DNA from: Acanthococcus lagerstroemiae
Lineage: Eukaryota; Arthropoda; Insecta; Hemiptera; Eriococcidae
Length of the DNA: 64,000 nt
Assembly: GCA_031841125.1 (NCBI GenBank)
Contig: CM063108.1
Location: 28,385,399 to 28,449,398 of the forward strand
Reading direction: 5' to 3'
Position numbers and translations under genes: made by a program. Position 1 is the first letter of the stretch. Every line of letters begins with the position of its first letter. This document shows positions 1-12,130 of the stretch, one piece after another. The notes beneath the pieces are model-generated. The model had not been told where the DNA came from, searched no databases, and saw only the letters and a list, made by a program, of their open reading frames with translations.

Positions 1-2343
1 TACCTCAAATTAAAATGGACGTGGGAAGCCCAGAATAAAAATACAAAAAATGAGATTGATCACAAGTTAGTCCACAACCTGCCTTTCGTTTACGATGTAG
101 CCACGTTGTCCCGTTTCGAGTTTACCTCGGATCACCGAATCAGTTGAGGAAGAACTGAATTGCCTAACAGAAAGAGATATTTCGACCAAAAGAGAAATAA
201 CGTACCAGTCAGAAAACTAATACCTAATCATAAACTCAACGAGGCAAAAAGAGCCCTGGCAACAAACCTAGCTCAGTTCGAGCATGAAGTAAAAACGCAA
301 GAAATTCAAACGCTGTATGACAAAATAGAACAGAGGTGATTTACGACACGATCAAAAAATTCGGTATAACAAATAATTCCCCAAAACCCGACGATCAGCT
401 CTCTACCTCAACAGAAGAATTGATAGAGAATAGAAATACGATGGCAAGAAAAAACAACAAATCGCCAAAAGAAAAAATGGAATTATTAATGTTAAAAAGA
501 AAAGTTAAAAACGAGATTCGAAAAAATATAAAAGCTTACGATGAGGAAAAATTTCTAAGTATAATAGAAGAAAATGAGGAAGGAACTATAAAAATGGAAA
601 AACTTAGTCTTAGCGATGAAAAACAAAAAAGGGGAAGCCACTCACAACAGACTCAGTATTGTTCAAGCAGCTCTACAGATAGTTCTACGAATATCTATGT
701 AACGAAAAAACAATCAGCCTTAGACGGTTAGGACTAAGTGGTGAGAGGGAAGTCCCTGAAGTAGAAGAAGAAGAGGTACCAAGGATACTGACCAGCGAAA
801 TTACCCACAACCTAAAAAGACTGAAAACCAATAAAATCGGGGGTCCAGATCAGGTAGAGAACTGGTTCCTAAAAGACCTTGCGGAGGGAGCTGGAAATAC
901 CTCTTAGAGATCTATTTATAAAATATTTGAGGAGGAAGTTATACCAATACAATGGAAAATAGCGGAAATAATATTATTATTTAAAAAAGGGGATGTTCAA
1001 AATGTGAATAATTATAGACCAATTAGTCTGATTCCAAACTTAAGTAAAATTTTTGCAAAAATCATATAAAAGATCGCATAACTAATCAGCTCGAATGGAA
1101 CCAACCAAAAGAACAAGCAGAATTCAGAAAAATTTTTTCAACAACTGATCACTTATTCACTATGAATCAAATTATAGAAAAATCCAACGAATATAATCTA
1201 AGTACACTAACTTCCTCCTCATTAATTTTAAGAAAGTATTCAACTCTATAAACCATTCGTTTCTCTGGAACGCAATGGCAATGCGGGAGGTGAACCCAAG
1301 ATTTATCAGGCTAATCAGAACGTTATATGAAGGCTCCAAAGCATATACATCTGCTTGGATAAGAAGGGCAAAAAATTTAAAATAGAAAAAAAGGTGTACG
1401 GCAGAGAGACCCTCTCTCCCCTAATATATTTAACTGTGTGCTCGAAGAAATATATTCAGGGAATTTGAATGGGAACAAAACGGTTTAAAAATCAATGGCG
1501 AATACTTGAGTAACCTCAGATATGCGAACGACGTGGTTATAGCTGAATCGATCAATGAACTAGAAAATGGGGGAGGAACTATGGATAAAAAGTAAAGAAG
1601 CAGGATTGGAGATAAACTGGGAAAAATCTTTCATTTTGGCGAACGACAAAAAAAGATCGGTAAAAATTGAAGAATATGAAGTGAAATGGGAGGAAGAAGT
1701 AGTATATTTGGGACCAATTTTGTCCTTCAAAAACTGGAGGGAAAAAGAATTAAATATCAGGGTTACAAAAGGGTGGCAAAAGTATTGGGCGCTCAAATCA
1801 GTTATTAAAGGAAAGTTTAACAACAATTCAAAGACAAAAATATGGGAAAGCTGCACGCGGTCGGTTCTCTCGTACGGGGCCCAGACCTGGGCCCTAACAA
1901 AAGATGGTACGCAGAAGCTTCAAAGAACGCAGAGAGCTATGGAAAGGAGCATTTTTGGCATTAGGAGGAGAGACAAAGTTAGCAACCAAATTTTAAGGGG
2001 AAAAAATCGAGTATGACAGATATAGGATATTTTGTGAAGAAACTGAAATGGAATTACGCAGGGCATATTGTAAGACAGAAGAAAGAGAGACGGGAAAGAA
2101 AATTAGAGGCTTGGACGCCGTACGAGAGGAAAAGATCGCGTGGCAGACCGATGACGAGATGGGGAGACTAATTCGTGAAGGTAATGGGGACTGGGTGGAG
2201 GAGAGTGGCCGTCAACCGCCAAAAATGGAGAGTTTGCGGAGAGGCCTATGCCCAAACTTGAGCTTAGTCACGGTGTCAGGTAGGGGGTACGTTTTCTCCC
2301 CTGATATCAACTTCGACTAACCGGCTGTAAAATAAAATAAAAT
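1..2343 (+). pseudogene. Decayed non-LTR retrotransposon (endonuclease / reverse transcriptase), 5' end cut by window edge
   Basis: Fragments of one non-LTR retrotransposon appear in order but in shifting frames. Positions ~10-140 read as the end of an endonuclease domain (NEIDHKLV, then FTSDH). Around 840-1060 there is an RT segment with LLFKKGD and NNYRPISLIPNLSKIF. Around 1105-1190 is a segment like EQAEFRKIFSTTDHLF. The palm motif at 1521-1532 reads Y-A-N-D where active enzymes have Y-A-D-D. An open stretch at 1567-2016 (LSYGAQTWALTKDG) and then 2040-2165 (AGHIVRQKK, RGRPMTRWGD) match the C-terminal region usual in these elements. It ends in a short TAAAA-type tail near 2325-2343, like the related copy at 41.2-42.2 kb. 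Stops, frameshifts and the mutated palm Asp mean it is dead. The family resembles the insect endonuclease-RT clade (RTE/CR1-like); the exact clade is an inference. Confidence 0.85.
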
Positions 2344-2689
2344 TATGTTCGTATGCAAAATTGATTTTTACAATGAGGTCTTCAAAATCCTATACTGCAC
2401 ATTTTATTCGTGCGCGCATTACATTCGAAGAAATACGGTAATTAGGTGATAAAATTCCTGGCATGTGGGTGTGAATCGTCATATTTTTATCAGGTATCAA
2501 TTTATTATTTTAATGCTCCGTTGAAAAAATATTCAAAAAATACTTGAATTTACTTCGAGGGCGCAAGGCGCGTTTTGCACTGTTTCCCGAGGGCGCATCG
2601 GGAAACTCTCGCAACCTACCTGGACCCGAAATCGGCACCATCGCCTCGGATGAATCAGTCAGCCGATTTCCCGATAGGCCTATCCGCCA

Positions 2690-3630
2690 CTGATGTTCTC
2701 CAAACTGTGGCGCGTACTGATAGGAAGGAGGTGCAAGATAATAGTTGTGGCAACCATATAGGAAAAAATGAAAGACCATGGAAAGTGGTTGAACATGATT
2801 TTCATTAAAAAAAAATCTCACTGAGTACAAAATTGAACTGAGAAATGTTGGTATCTTTTCTATTTACTGTAAAATTCGGGGGGGGGGGGGATATTAATTT
2901 AGTGATGAGGAATGTTATTTATGCAGATTAACGATTCTAGGCCCAACAAATTGCTGTTGAACAAAATCGAATTTAGCGACCTTTCGAACCAATTATTAGA
3001 TATCTATATTAAACATTACAAAATACTAGACCCTCCTCATTGCTAGGGCCTCAATTTCAAATATAGGGTAAATAGATGAAAGAATGAGGGAGGCGAATAA
3101 GCCCCATAAACGATATTACTCTGTGAAGGGGTAAAGTAGCGAAGAAGATGATTATTATCTTCATAAGGTCTGTGCATCTGTGTTAAAAAGTAATAATTCT
3201 TAACTGGGATATTTTGAACTCCATTTTAAACAGTTCCTTCTAATCCAGATACAAGAAGATTGCTAATGACCTTTTTTTTGGGAAATTTGATGTACAATCT
3301 ATTGCGAATGAAAAAACAGTAGCTTAAGAGGTACGTTTCACGAGAAATTGAAAAACTGTAAAAATTTTCTGATATAATTTGTACTAAAATTAATTTTATA
3401 AACACTCTTTCAACCGATTCCGGCCATTTTTTCTCTGTGGTTACCACAACTTCCCTCTGCTATTACCTACTGGTAAAATTTCCCTGTCGATCTCCAGGCG
3501 TGAGAAGAAAAAATTTCAATCCTTGAAGAGTATGCAAACATATCTACATATTGTCGGGGTAGGTTGCCTACTTACCAGATAGAAGGGGGTCATTGCAAAA
3601 GAGACACTCTGTATATTCCGATCAACCACT
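2690..3630. repeat. Dispersed repeat family R (~850 bp), rearranged copy
   Basis: 2690-2810 matches the head of family R in reverse orientation (landmark GAAAGTGGTTGAACATGATT). 2940-3630 carries the rest in forward orientation (AATAAGCCCCATAAACGATA, then CAAACATATCTACATATTG, ending GAGACACTCTGTAT). Other copies lie at 7195-8010, 10430-11108, 11935-12130, 39715-40000, 40605-41190, 42215-43045 and 44555-44720. No open frame is conserved, so this looks like a non-autonomous or very old transposon. A G-run (~2879-2890) sits at the orientation switch. Confidence 0.75.
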
Positions 3631-5740
3631 TTTTCCTGCCCTTCCCTGTCCTTAAAATTTTATTTTCATTTAAATTTAGGATTTCTCCCCAGTACTGATT
3701 CGTGTATATAAAGCTGGGTGGTCCAAAAGCTTTCGCCATGATCGTGTCACAGTTGATGGTTCAACTTGATTCCAGGCTTCAGAAACGAATCGAATTACGT
3801 CGAGTACTTTTATTTTCTTCAACATCTCCACATGCTTTTCTTCATAATTAGGGAGAATAAAGCTCAAAAGCTGTTTTCGATAAATCTTTTTTTAAGAATT
3901 CTATGTAACACGCATTGATCCACTGATTGAACTATCGATGTGATATTTCGGGGGGAGGAAAAACGCTCTTACGCTGCTGAATTTTAATGATTTAGAATTT
4001 CCATGGCCTGGCGCATCATCCAAGAGAAGAATCGCTTTTCTTTTGGTATACTTTTCTCTTCAAGAAATAATTATTTGTTCACTGAAGGCACAAATTCTAT
4101 GTACTGCGTAGGATATGAGCAAGCTGCTGAAAACGCAACGCACTCGTGTACTGCAGAGCTGCATGTAACTGTTGCAGAATCAGGGGTTCAAATAATACGG
4201 AAGAAGTTCAAATAGTAGAAAAATCAAAGTACAGGGAGGAAATTTTCAGGTTCAAATAACCGAAAGTATACTGAATTATGTATGTCATGTCAAAGCGGCG
4301 TATCAGTTGAATCAAAAGAAAAAGATCAACAGATTAGTTCTAACTGGGCGCATGTGCTGAAGTAAAACAAAACGGAATTATTTGTCGAGCAAAAATGCGT
4401 TCATATATACGTCAATCGTTCAGCCCGATGCGCCAAATCCCGCCAGTTACCCCGGTACCTTACTAAAAATGAACCAATGGTACCTACCTGACAGGTTTAT
4501 AGGTAATCTGAGGATAACTGAGGGTTGCAAATGGGTCACTTTTCCGCAGGTAACTAGAGAGTACCTGACTGCGCACCGGGAGTGTATGTGCATTGTGCAT
4601 ACACCATTTTGGTCGATGGTAAATAATAGAATGACTATACACCCTTCTGGAGATTACATAAGCCTTTCTTGCTCTTCTCGAAGAGCAAGAAAGATGTATG
4701 TAAAACAGGTGGGGTAAATCAAGTAAATCAAATAAGTAAGATGATTCCGGTGCATAAGAGGCAAGATGCCGAACACCTAGCAGACTGCCTGTGTTAAGTA
4801 GACCGGGATGAACTGAACTCCGATAAGCTCCAAGCTGGGTACAATTTCTTTAGAGTAATCGCTAAGAAATCGTACTAGATGTATTAGGTACTCCCAAGAA
4901 CTTGATAAGAAAACTGACGACAAACTCAGCAGAGTACGAAGGACTTCATCTTAACAAGAACTTTGTTAAAACGAAAAGTCACACTTATGAAAAGTGAACC
5001 AATTGAGCTAGTCGTGATAAGAGAAGAAAGAATAAAAGAGGGGAAAATTAACCAAAAAGAAGATTAGAGAGGATTTATACAATTGTGATCAAGAAATGGC
5101 TAAAGCCATTATGGAATCTACTTGGTTAACTAGTCAAGTGAAAACAGCCTTAACTAAAGGAAACTGTCTGCTACCAAGTATAAGAAATAAAGGGGGAAGG
5201 CAATCGACAATCTTTAACAGGGGAACACATTGCCAAAACGGCAACGGGATTTCATCGCAAACTGTGACGGGGAACGACCATCCCCAGCACTTGGGCCAGC
5301 TACAGAAAAGACCAAGGCGACACGACATGAAAAGAATACATTCATTCCCGGAAAGGATTCCTTTCTCCAGATTTTGTCAAGTTCAGGATTACACGATTTC
5401 TCGATGTTACTCATGTCGGAATGAACTCCTTTCTGTTGAAACAGATCGGCCGAAACCCTTTTTTACTGTGAAACCATGTACAGTAAAACTTTGTTAGAAC
5501 GCGAAATCGCTTATATCGTGGATTTTGCCCGGTCCCTTGAATTAGACACGTATTTCTATGCAAAAATACTCCTATTTAACACGCCTCTGTTTCGCTTATA
5601 CCGCGGATAATACACGCAGTTACCTCCTCTATTTGCTAAATTTGCAGCTAAGAATGTCTTCAATGCAGACAAATTCGGTATTTTTTTTTCTTTTTTTTTT
5701 TCAAGTAGATGCCCGATAAATCTTATGTCTATAAAATATG
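3631..5740. other. No recognisable gene
   Basis: This stretch holds only short open frames. The longest, 5096-5497 (+), would give 133 residues with no domain that I recognise and no codon or splice evidence. A near-perfect 30 bp palindrome sits at 4664-4693, with a 14 bp stem (CTTTCTTGCTCTTC) and a 2 bp loop. Otherwise I see nothing assignable. Confidence 0.5.
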
Positions 5741-5742
5741 AA

Positions 5743-5960
5743 AATGAAGGGTAACGAATCAATACTCACATTTGCCATTTTACTTCGAGTGAGTAAATAG
5801 GCAAAATACTGTACACGAGTGCAGGAATGTGCGATATGTATAACATACTCCACGTTTACAGGCGCAGCAAAGATATTCCTGCATCCGTGTACAGTATTTT
5901 GCCTATTGGCGCCCTTGAAGTAAAATGGTAAATGTGAGTTTTGATTCTTTACCCTTCAAA
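5743..5960. repeat. Inverted repeat (palindromic MITE-like unit)
   Basis: Arms of about 86 bp at 5743-5828 and 5875-5960 are reverse complements with few mismatches (shared core CAGTATTTTGCCTAT). The spacer is about 46 bp. It lies just upstream of a Tigger/pogo transposase relic and could be part of the same insertion, but that link is only positional. Confidence 0.75.
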
Positions 5961-6002
5961 TGTGCATTGGTGGCAAGTTAAGTAAAGATAGACTGACTCC
6001 GA

Positions 6003-6320
6003 GGAGTTTCACTCGAAGACTACCTCAATATAAATAAAGACGTTCTAACTTGCTCAGAGAGATGTCTCGATGAAATGATTGCAGAAGTTAGCGCCTCTTA
6101 TCATACTGGAGGGAATGAGGACAACAATACTGATGATGAAGACGACAGTGAGGTTCCTCCAACAAAGGCGCAATCACTCAAATCATTGAACATATTACAA
6201 CAGTATTTTTCTTCACTTCCTGATGTACCCAATGTTATTATTCTAGTTTTAATCTGTATGCATTTCGAATATCAAGAAGAAAAAGTAACTCGAAATTCCT
6301 TGATTTGTCAATGCTGTTAA
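6003..6320 (+). pseudogene. Tigger/pogo-type DDE transposase, C-terminal relic
   Basis: One frame opens at about 6003 and runs to a stop at 6318-6320. It reads GVSLEDYLNINKDVLTC, an acidic run (NTDDEDDSEV), then PTKAQSLKSLNILQQYF. This order (a short 'EDYL..D..LTC' segment, an acidic linker, then a helical 'A..SL..L..YF' segment) is typical of the C-terminus of Tigger/Jerky-like DDE transposases. The catalytic core is absent and the last residues leave the family pattern, so it is a 5'-truncated fossil. The family call is by motif layout only. Confidence 0.5.
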
Positions 6321-7194
6321 CGTGAAATGATGTCTTAGAGTGTATCAAAAACTTCCGAAAAATATAAAAGATTTTGACATTTTTCGAAGATATTGTTACA
6401 AATATCACCGATTTTTTTTCGTATGTAGTTCGAAAAATAATTTTTGTAAATTTAAATCTAGGCAGGAATCGTTACCAAAATTAACTGATATATTTTACCT
6501 AGGGGTTTAAACTTCTTCATCATTTGCTCTCGAAGAATCCAAATCTAAATTATTCTTACTTAACGATCACTAGAGCATTAACACAAATCAGAGCTAACTT
6601 ACAAACAGTGTCCCAGATAAACACTAGGAAATTTTCGCGAGCACTATAAACGTCTATTAAAGTCACCGGAATGAATAGAGCTATCAATGTGAATGAGTGA
6701 AGTACGTTAACAGAAAAATACGAAAAAAAAGAAATCAAAAATATAAAATGAAATAGAATGAAAAAGATTTGTCGAACGAAACAGGAAAAAGGACGTCTAA
6801 AACAATTTGATGAGATTGCTTACTTAACAAAATTCATGAATCGAAGAATGCATTGCCCTGCCACTTGCCTTGGCACGAAAAAGTGGTGGTGAGTTTGTAG
6901 TCATGTTTGTTATGGTTTTATAATATCTCTCATCTTCGTAATTTGCATGCGAGCGAAGCGAAGACATTATTAATAATTTTTTTGATTATTCATTCGTTTA
7001 TTATTATTTATTTATTCTAACCTCTAATACCATTTTTATGAACAGCCATTCGTCAAATGTCTGAACTTGTCTCTTGCTTGTCGATAATGAAAATTGATAT
7101 GCTTGAGTTTTCACTTCAAAGAACTATATCAGAAGAGAGCAGCACTTCTGCGCATAGAAAACAAATCTACCCCCCCCCCCTTAAACAGAAATCA
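6321..7194. other. No recognisable gene
   Basis: AT-rich DNA with short open frames only. A C-run sits at 7170-7182. No coding, RNA or transposon signature was seen. Confidence 0.5.
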
Positions 7195-8010
7195 GCTTAC
7201 TAAACAAACAGACAGTAGGAAACCTGCCCCGACAATATGTAGATATGTTTGCATGCTCTTACTTTTGAAGGAGTTGAGTATGGTTAAATTTTGAAAAGTT
7301 TTTCGTCTCTGAAATTCTTTTTCTTCTCACGTCTGCGAAGATAGACAGAAAAATGATACCAGTAGGTGATAGTAGAGGGAAATTGTGGTAACTACAGGGA
7401 AAAAATGGTCGAAATTGGTTCAACAGGGTGTTCAGAAAATCAATTTTAGTACAGATTATATCAGAAAATTTTCAAATTTTCAAATTTCCCATGACACTTG
7501 CCCTCTTAAGCCACTGTTTTGTTTTTACCTGCAATAGATTGTACATAAAGTTTCCTATAAGAAAGGTCGTTAGGAATTTTCTTGTATCTGGATTAGAACT
7601 GCTCAAAATGGATTTCAAGATATCCCCATTAAAAATTACTTCTTTCTAACACAGATGCACAGGCCTCATGAAGATAATAATCATCTTCTTCAGCTACTTT
7701 ACCACATCAAAGAGTTATGTCGTTTATGGGGCTTATTCACCTCCCTCCTTTCATCTAATTGAGGCCCATGAGAGGAGGGGTTCTAGTATTTTGTAAAGCT
7801 TAATATGGGTAACCAGTGCTTGGTTCCAAAAGTCGCTAAATTCAGTTTTGGTAACATTTTGGCCATATTCCCCGAGCTGGCTGTGGCGCATACTGATGGG
7901 AAGTAGGTGCAAGATTACAGTTGTGGTAACCACAGAGAAAAAATTAAAGATCATGGAAAGTGGTTGAACATGATTTTCATAAAATAAATTTCACGCAGTA
8001 CAAAATTATT
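7195..8010 (-). repeat. Dispersed repeat family R, near full-length copy
   Basis: The whole family R sequence is present in reverse orientation, from the CAATATGTAGATATGTTTGC end through GGGGCTTATTCACC to GAAAGTGGTTGAACATGATT. It is the best copy for building a consensus because it is continuous and not split by another insertion. Confidence 0.75.
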
Positions 8011-8289
8011 GATTCATATTTTTTTATTGCCCATAAAACTTACTTTTTAAAGATGCTAAATTTTAATTAAAAATAAATTCTTTTTGTATCTTCTTCCTCG
8101 CCCCAATATTTCACTTGCTTTACGGATAATAGAATTTTCAATCAAAGGAATTTATTCCTATTTGTACATTTAAACACTTTACAAAATAACTGTTCTTGCG
8201 GGACAGTCTTAACATTTTTAGAATAAGTATGTTACAAAAATTGTTCAAACCCTAGTCCACATAAGTGAGCCCAAATCAGAGTACAAAAA

Positions 8290-9640
8290 TGAAAAAAATC
8301 ATTGAAAGCTGAAACTTGATAAATTGGTCTAATTAAGGGTCCTAAACAACATACTAAAATTTCCAACGAATCCGGCGCCGGCGTCGTCCCCTAGAGGGCA
8401 AAAATGGGACGTAAAACAGTTTTTTGCTTATAGGTATCACACTAAAATTTGAGTTCATAAAAAAAATGTTCCAACAAATGTGATAGAGAATAGAAAAATA
8501 CACAAAAAATGTTCTTACACATGTTTCCATAGAGTGCGTAAATTAATATCAAACGTTGAGAAGTTTCCTCCACGTGTACATTTGATGCAACTTATTGTAA
8601 TCGATGCAATGTAGACTCGTGCATGCATGCATACATCAATTTCTATTTACTTCGTCAGACAATTTACACGTCTGAGGTCGATGGATCTGTGGCTGAAAAG
8701 GAAAAAAGGGGTAAAAAAAAACTGAAAGAAAAGAGGGAAAAAAAATCTTTTCAGGGAAGATGAAATTATTTACATCCTTGAGGACAACTGTCTTTGAAAG
8801 ACATTGCTGCGAGTGATGTAGAACTCTAGGGCAACAGCTTATGAAATCGTTGCCGCTGGAGAACATATTATCACCGTAATTTATGGAGCGTCGTCATTAA
8901 ATGTCTCACTGAACGATTTTCGCTTTGAATGTTTTCAAAAAAGGTAGAAAGAAAACTCTAGTTTCAATATGTTTCCTTGAGCGCTTGCTGGACTTTACAT
9001 GTTTCTAAAAAGGTATACAAAGTTGCCGTAAAATGGGACTGACCTGCTCTGGTGCCTGCCTATGTTTAGATTGCTCAAATTATGACCTGGAACTGAATTT
9101 TGAAGAGTCTGAATTATTAAATTTTACATTTACCTATACAATTTCTGTATAGTAACTTACATCCAGTATTTTCGAATTTTTTCAATTTGATTCTGATTTC
9201 TGTACGGAGTGAGAGTAATTCGACGTTTTAGGTGGAGAGAGGGGGTAATTATTTTCATTCTATCACTAGTGCAAGTATTTGGAATAATCTTCTCGTCCGC
9301 GTACAAGTCTGCATCGCATCAATTACAAGGAGTTGTATTAAATGTATACATGGAGGAAACATCTCAACGTTTGATATTAATTTATTCGACAAATACGCAC
9401 TCTACTAAAAAATATGTAAGACCAGTTTTTGTACATTCTTCCATTCTCTATCACATTTATTTGAGTATCTTCTTTTCTAAACTCAAATTTTAGCGAGATA
9501 TAAGCGAAAAACTGTTTTACGCCCCCATTTTTGCCTCCTAGCGGATGACACCGGCATCGGATTCCTCGGGGATTTTAGTAGGTTGTTCAGGACTCTTAAT
9601 TAGACCAATGTACCAAGTTTCAGCTTTCTATGATTTTTTT
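8290..9640. repeat. Long inverted repeat, ~340 bp arms with ~670 bp loop
   Basis: 8290-8628 and 9302-9640 are imperfect reverse complements along their whole length. Landmarks are AATTAAGGGTCCTAAACAAC against its partner near 9590, and ATTAATATCAAACGTTGAGA against its partner near 9370. No transposase frame is visible in the loop. It is most likely a foldback-type or non-autonomous DNA element. Confidence 0.75.
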
Positions 9641-10429
9641 CCTTGTTAGAATCTAATTCGTGTGGTCTACCAGTCTCCCATACGATCTGAACATGTATTT
9701 TATCCCATCGAATTACTAAAATAGTAAACGCTTTCGACCCATTTGTATTTTCTCTTATCTGTTTTATTCTCTCTTGTATCCGCGTCAATAATTCGCTCCT
9801 CGACTGAGGTCTTCTGCTACGGTACACTATTCTCTTCGGTTCACCCCATGTATAAAATATCACATGGCGTCATGTCAGGTGAACGCGGGGCCATGGAACT
9901 GGACCAGAACGTCCTATCCAGCGGATTGAAAAATACTGATCAAGTTGATTTCTAACAATAATTTCAAAATTGGCCGGTGCGCCATCGTGCTGGCCCTTCT
10001 AGTCCCTATGGTACTTGTTCTGCTAATAGGTTAGATAGTCAACTCACTTTTTGAAAAATAATCGAAATTGGAAATATTTTTAAAATTTGAGGTCACAAAA
10101 TTCTTCACAAAACGAGATAACTAACTTCCAAATTGTAAGGGAAAAGAAGAAGAATAAAACCAAAACAGTCAGCCAATAATAAGTGAAATTTTCACGTGAA
10201 TTTGGTTGGTTAGCAATAATTTTGTAATTTTGCCATGTAATTGCAATCAATCTGAATATATGGGGAAAATTTTTTTTTCATTATTCATAACCATAAGACC
10301 ACAACCCAGCTGGTTATTCTATCCACGTCAATAGCAATTATTTGGGCCTAAATTCGTTAATCTACATAATATATAACATTCAATGTTACATTAAATAGAA
10401 AAGATACCAAACTTTCCCAATACAATTTA

Positions 10430-11108
10430 GTACTAGGTGGATTTTATTTTACGAAAATTATGTTCAACCACTTTCCATGATCTTTCATTTTTTTCTGTAT
10501 AGTTACCACAACTGTTGTCTTGCACCTTCTTCCCATCAGTGTGCGCTACAGTCCGGGAAATATATCCAAAATGTTACCAAAACTGAATTTAGCGACCTTT
10601 GGAACCAATAATTATTGAATACCCATATTATACTTTACAAAATACTAGAACCCCCTCCCCTCACTGCATGGGTCTTAATTTCAAATATAGTGTAAATAGA
10701 TGAAAGGAGGGAGGTGAATAAGCCCCATAAACGATATAACTCTGTGAAGTGGTGAAGTAGCCAAAGAAGATGATTATTATCTTCATAAGGTCTGTGCATC
10801 TGTGTTAAAAAGTAATAATTCTTAACTGGGATATCTTGAACTCTATTTTGAGCAGTTCTAGTACAGATACAAGAAAATTGCTAATGACCTTTTTTATAGG
10901 AAATTTGATGTGCATTTTATTGCAAATAGGAAAACAGTAATTTAAGGGGGCAAGTTTCACGTGAAATTGGAAAAATATGAAAATTCTCTGATATAATTTG
11001 CCCTAAAATTGACTTTATGAGCACCCTGTCGAACCAATGCCGACCATTCTTTTCTTCCGTGGTTACCACAACTGCCCTCTACTATTGCCTACTAGTACCA
11101 TTTTTAGA
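10430..11108 (+). repeat. Dispersed repeat family R, 3'-truncated copy
   Basis: This copy runs in forward orientation from the AACCACTTTCCATGATCTTT head through AATAAGCCCCATAAACGATA. It stops at ACTAGTACCATTTTT, before the terminal CATATCTACATATTG segment that other copies retain. Confidence 0.75.
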
Positions 11109-11252
11109 GTCGGCGCCGCCGAGCCTTATATAATGGAAAAAATTATAACAAATCTACGCGACGCGTGACATCTGTGGTTTGTGTTTTTCTTATCATCAAC
11201 TGAAGTTCGAGATGCACGAAAATGAATCGCGTTTGCTTTCGACAGTGGCGCT

Positions 11253-11598
11253 TGTGGTTTTAAATGTAAAAGTGAACGTAATCGTGTGTAAAAAAGACAG
11301 ATAGGAAGATGGTTTTACATTGTGCTTGCAGTCTCAGCAAAAGCGACTCGAGGTATCAACATAAGGAATCGATGAAAGGAGTTCATGTTGTAAGGTTTGT
11401 AATATTGTGTATGATTCTTGCTGAATGTGGTTTTAAATGTAAAAGTGAACGTAATTGTCTGCACACAAAACAGATAGGAAGATGGTTTTACATTGTGCTT
11501 GGAGTCTCAGCAAAAGCAACTCGAGGTATCAACATAAGAAATCCGATGAAAGGAGTTCGTTTTGTGAGGTTTGTAATATTGTGTATGATTCTTGCTGA
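11253..11598. repeat. 172 bp tandem duplication, two copies
   Basis: 11253-11424 and 11425-~11598 are about 93-95 percent alike by eye (both start TGTGGTTTTAAATGTAAAAG and end GTATGATTCTTGCTGA). A 111-codon frame (11309-11644, +) runs through both, but it has no recognisable domain and is probably a by-product of the duplication. Confidence 0.8.
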
Positions 11599-11639
11599 AA
11601 TTAGGGTTGGCGTGAACCAACAGACATTTTTGTATACAA

Positions 11640-11820
11640 AATGAGTTATTAGTATCGTTGGAAAGAGCGTAAAAAGTAGAAATTTTCAGAATTGGGCCCC
11701 CGATTCAAAAATGTGTTCTCATGTTGATCAAAGCTTATCAGTAAACGTTATGTCATATAGTTTCTACGTGGCTCCTGAACTTAGAATCACGTGTTCTCAA
11801 AAAACAGATTTTGCTAGTTG
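11640..11820. repeat. Dispersed repeat, partner of 31255-31440
   Basis: About 180 bp matches the reverse complement of 31255-31440 inside the last CEBPZ intron. Shared blocks include GCTTATCAGTAAACG and TCTCAAAAAACAGATTTTG. The two copies lie 20 kb apart in opposite orientation. Confidence 0.7.
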
Positions 11821-11934
11821 GTTCCATCACGCTTAACAGCGTCCAACGGCGATTGCACTTTTTGTTCAAAGTTGGTTAGTGGAATAGCCGCCCAGACTTC
11901 AGCTGAAAGGCCGACCCTATTACTAGGTCGCAAA

Positions 11935-12130
11935 GTGACCTTGCTTGTTCTGTGTACCTCCAGTCGTGAGAAGAAAGAAAAAAAAATCAATGGTAGAAAC
12001 TTTTCAAAATTTGACCACAACTCGGCCCCTCCAAAAAGTAAGAGTATGCAAACATATCTACATATTGTCGGGTAGGTTGCCTACTTACCAGATGGAAGGG
12101 GGATCATTGCAGAAAGAGACACCCGGTACA
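11935..12130 (+). repeat. Dispersed repeat family R, 3' terminal fragment
   Basis: Only the terminal ~195 bp of the family is present: CCAGTCGTGAGAAGAAAG, then GCAAACATATCTACATATTG, ending in a variant of the GAGACACCCTGTA terminus. Confidence 0.7.

Noticed and set aside
5096..5497. 133-codon + strand frame
   Set aside because: No recognisable domain, no splice or polyadenylation context, and an open + / - overlap typical of chance frames.
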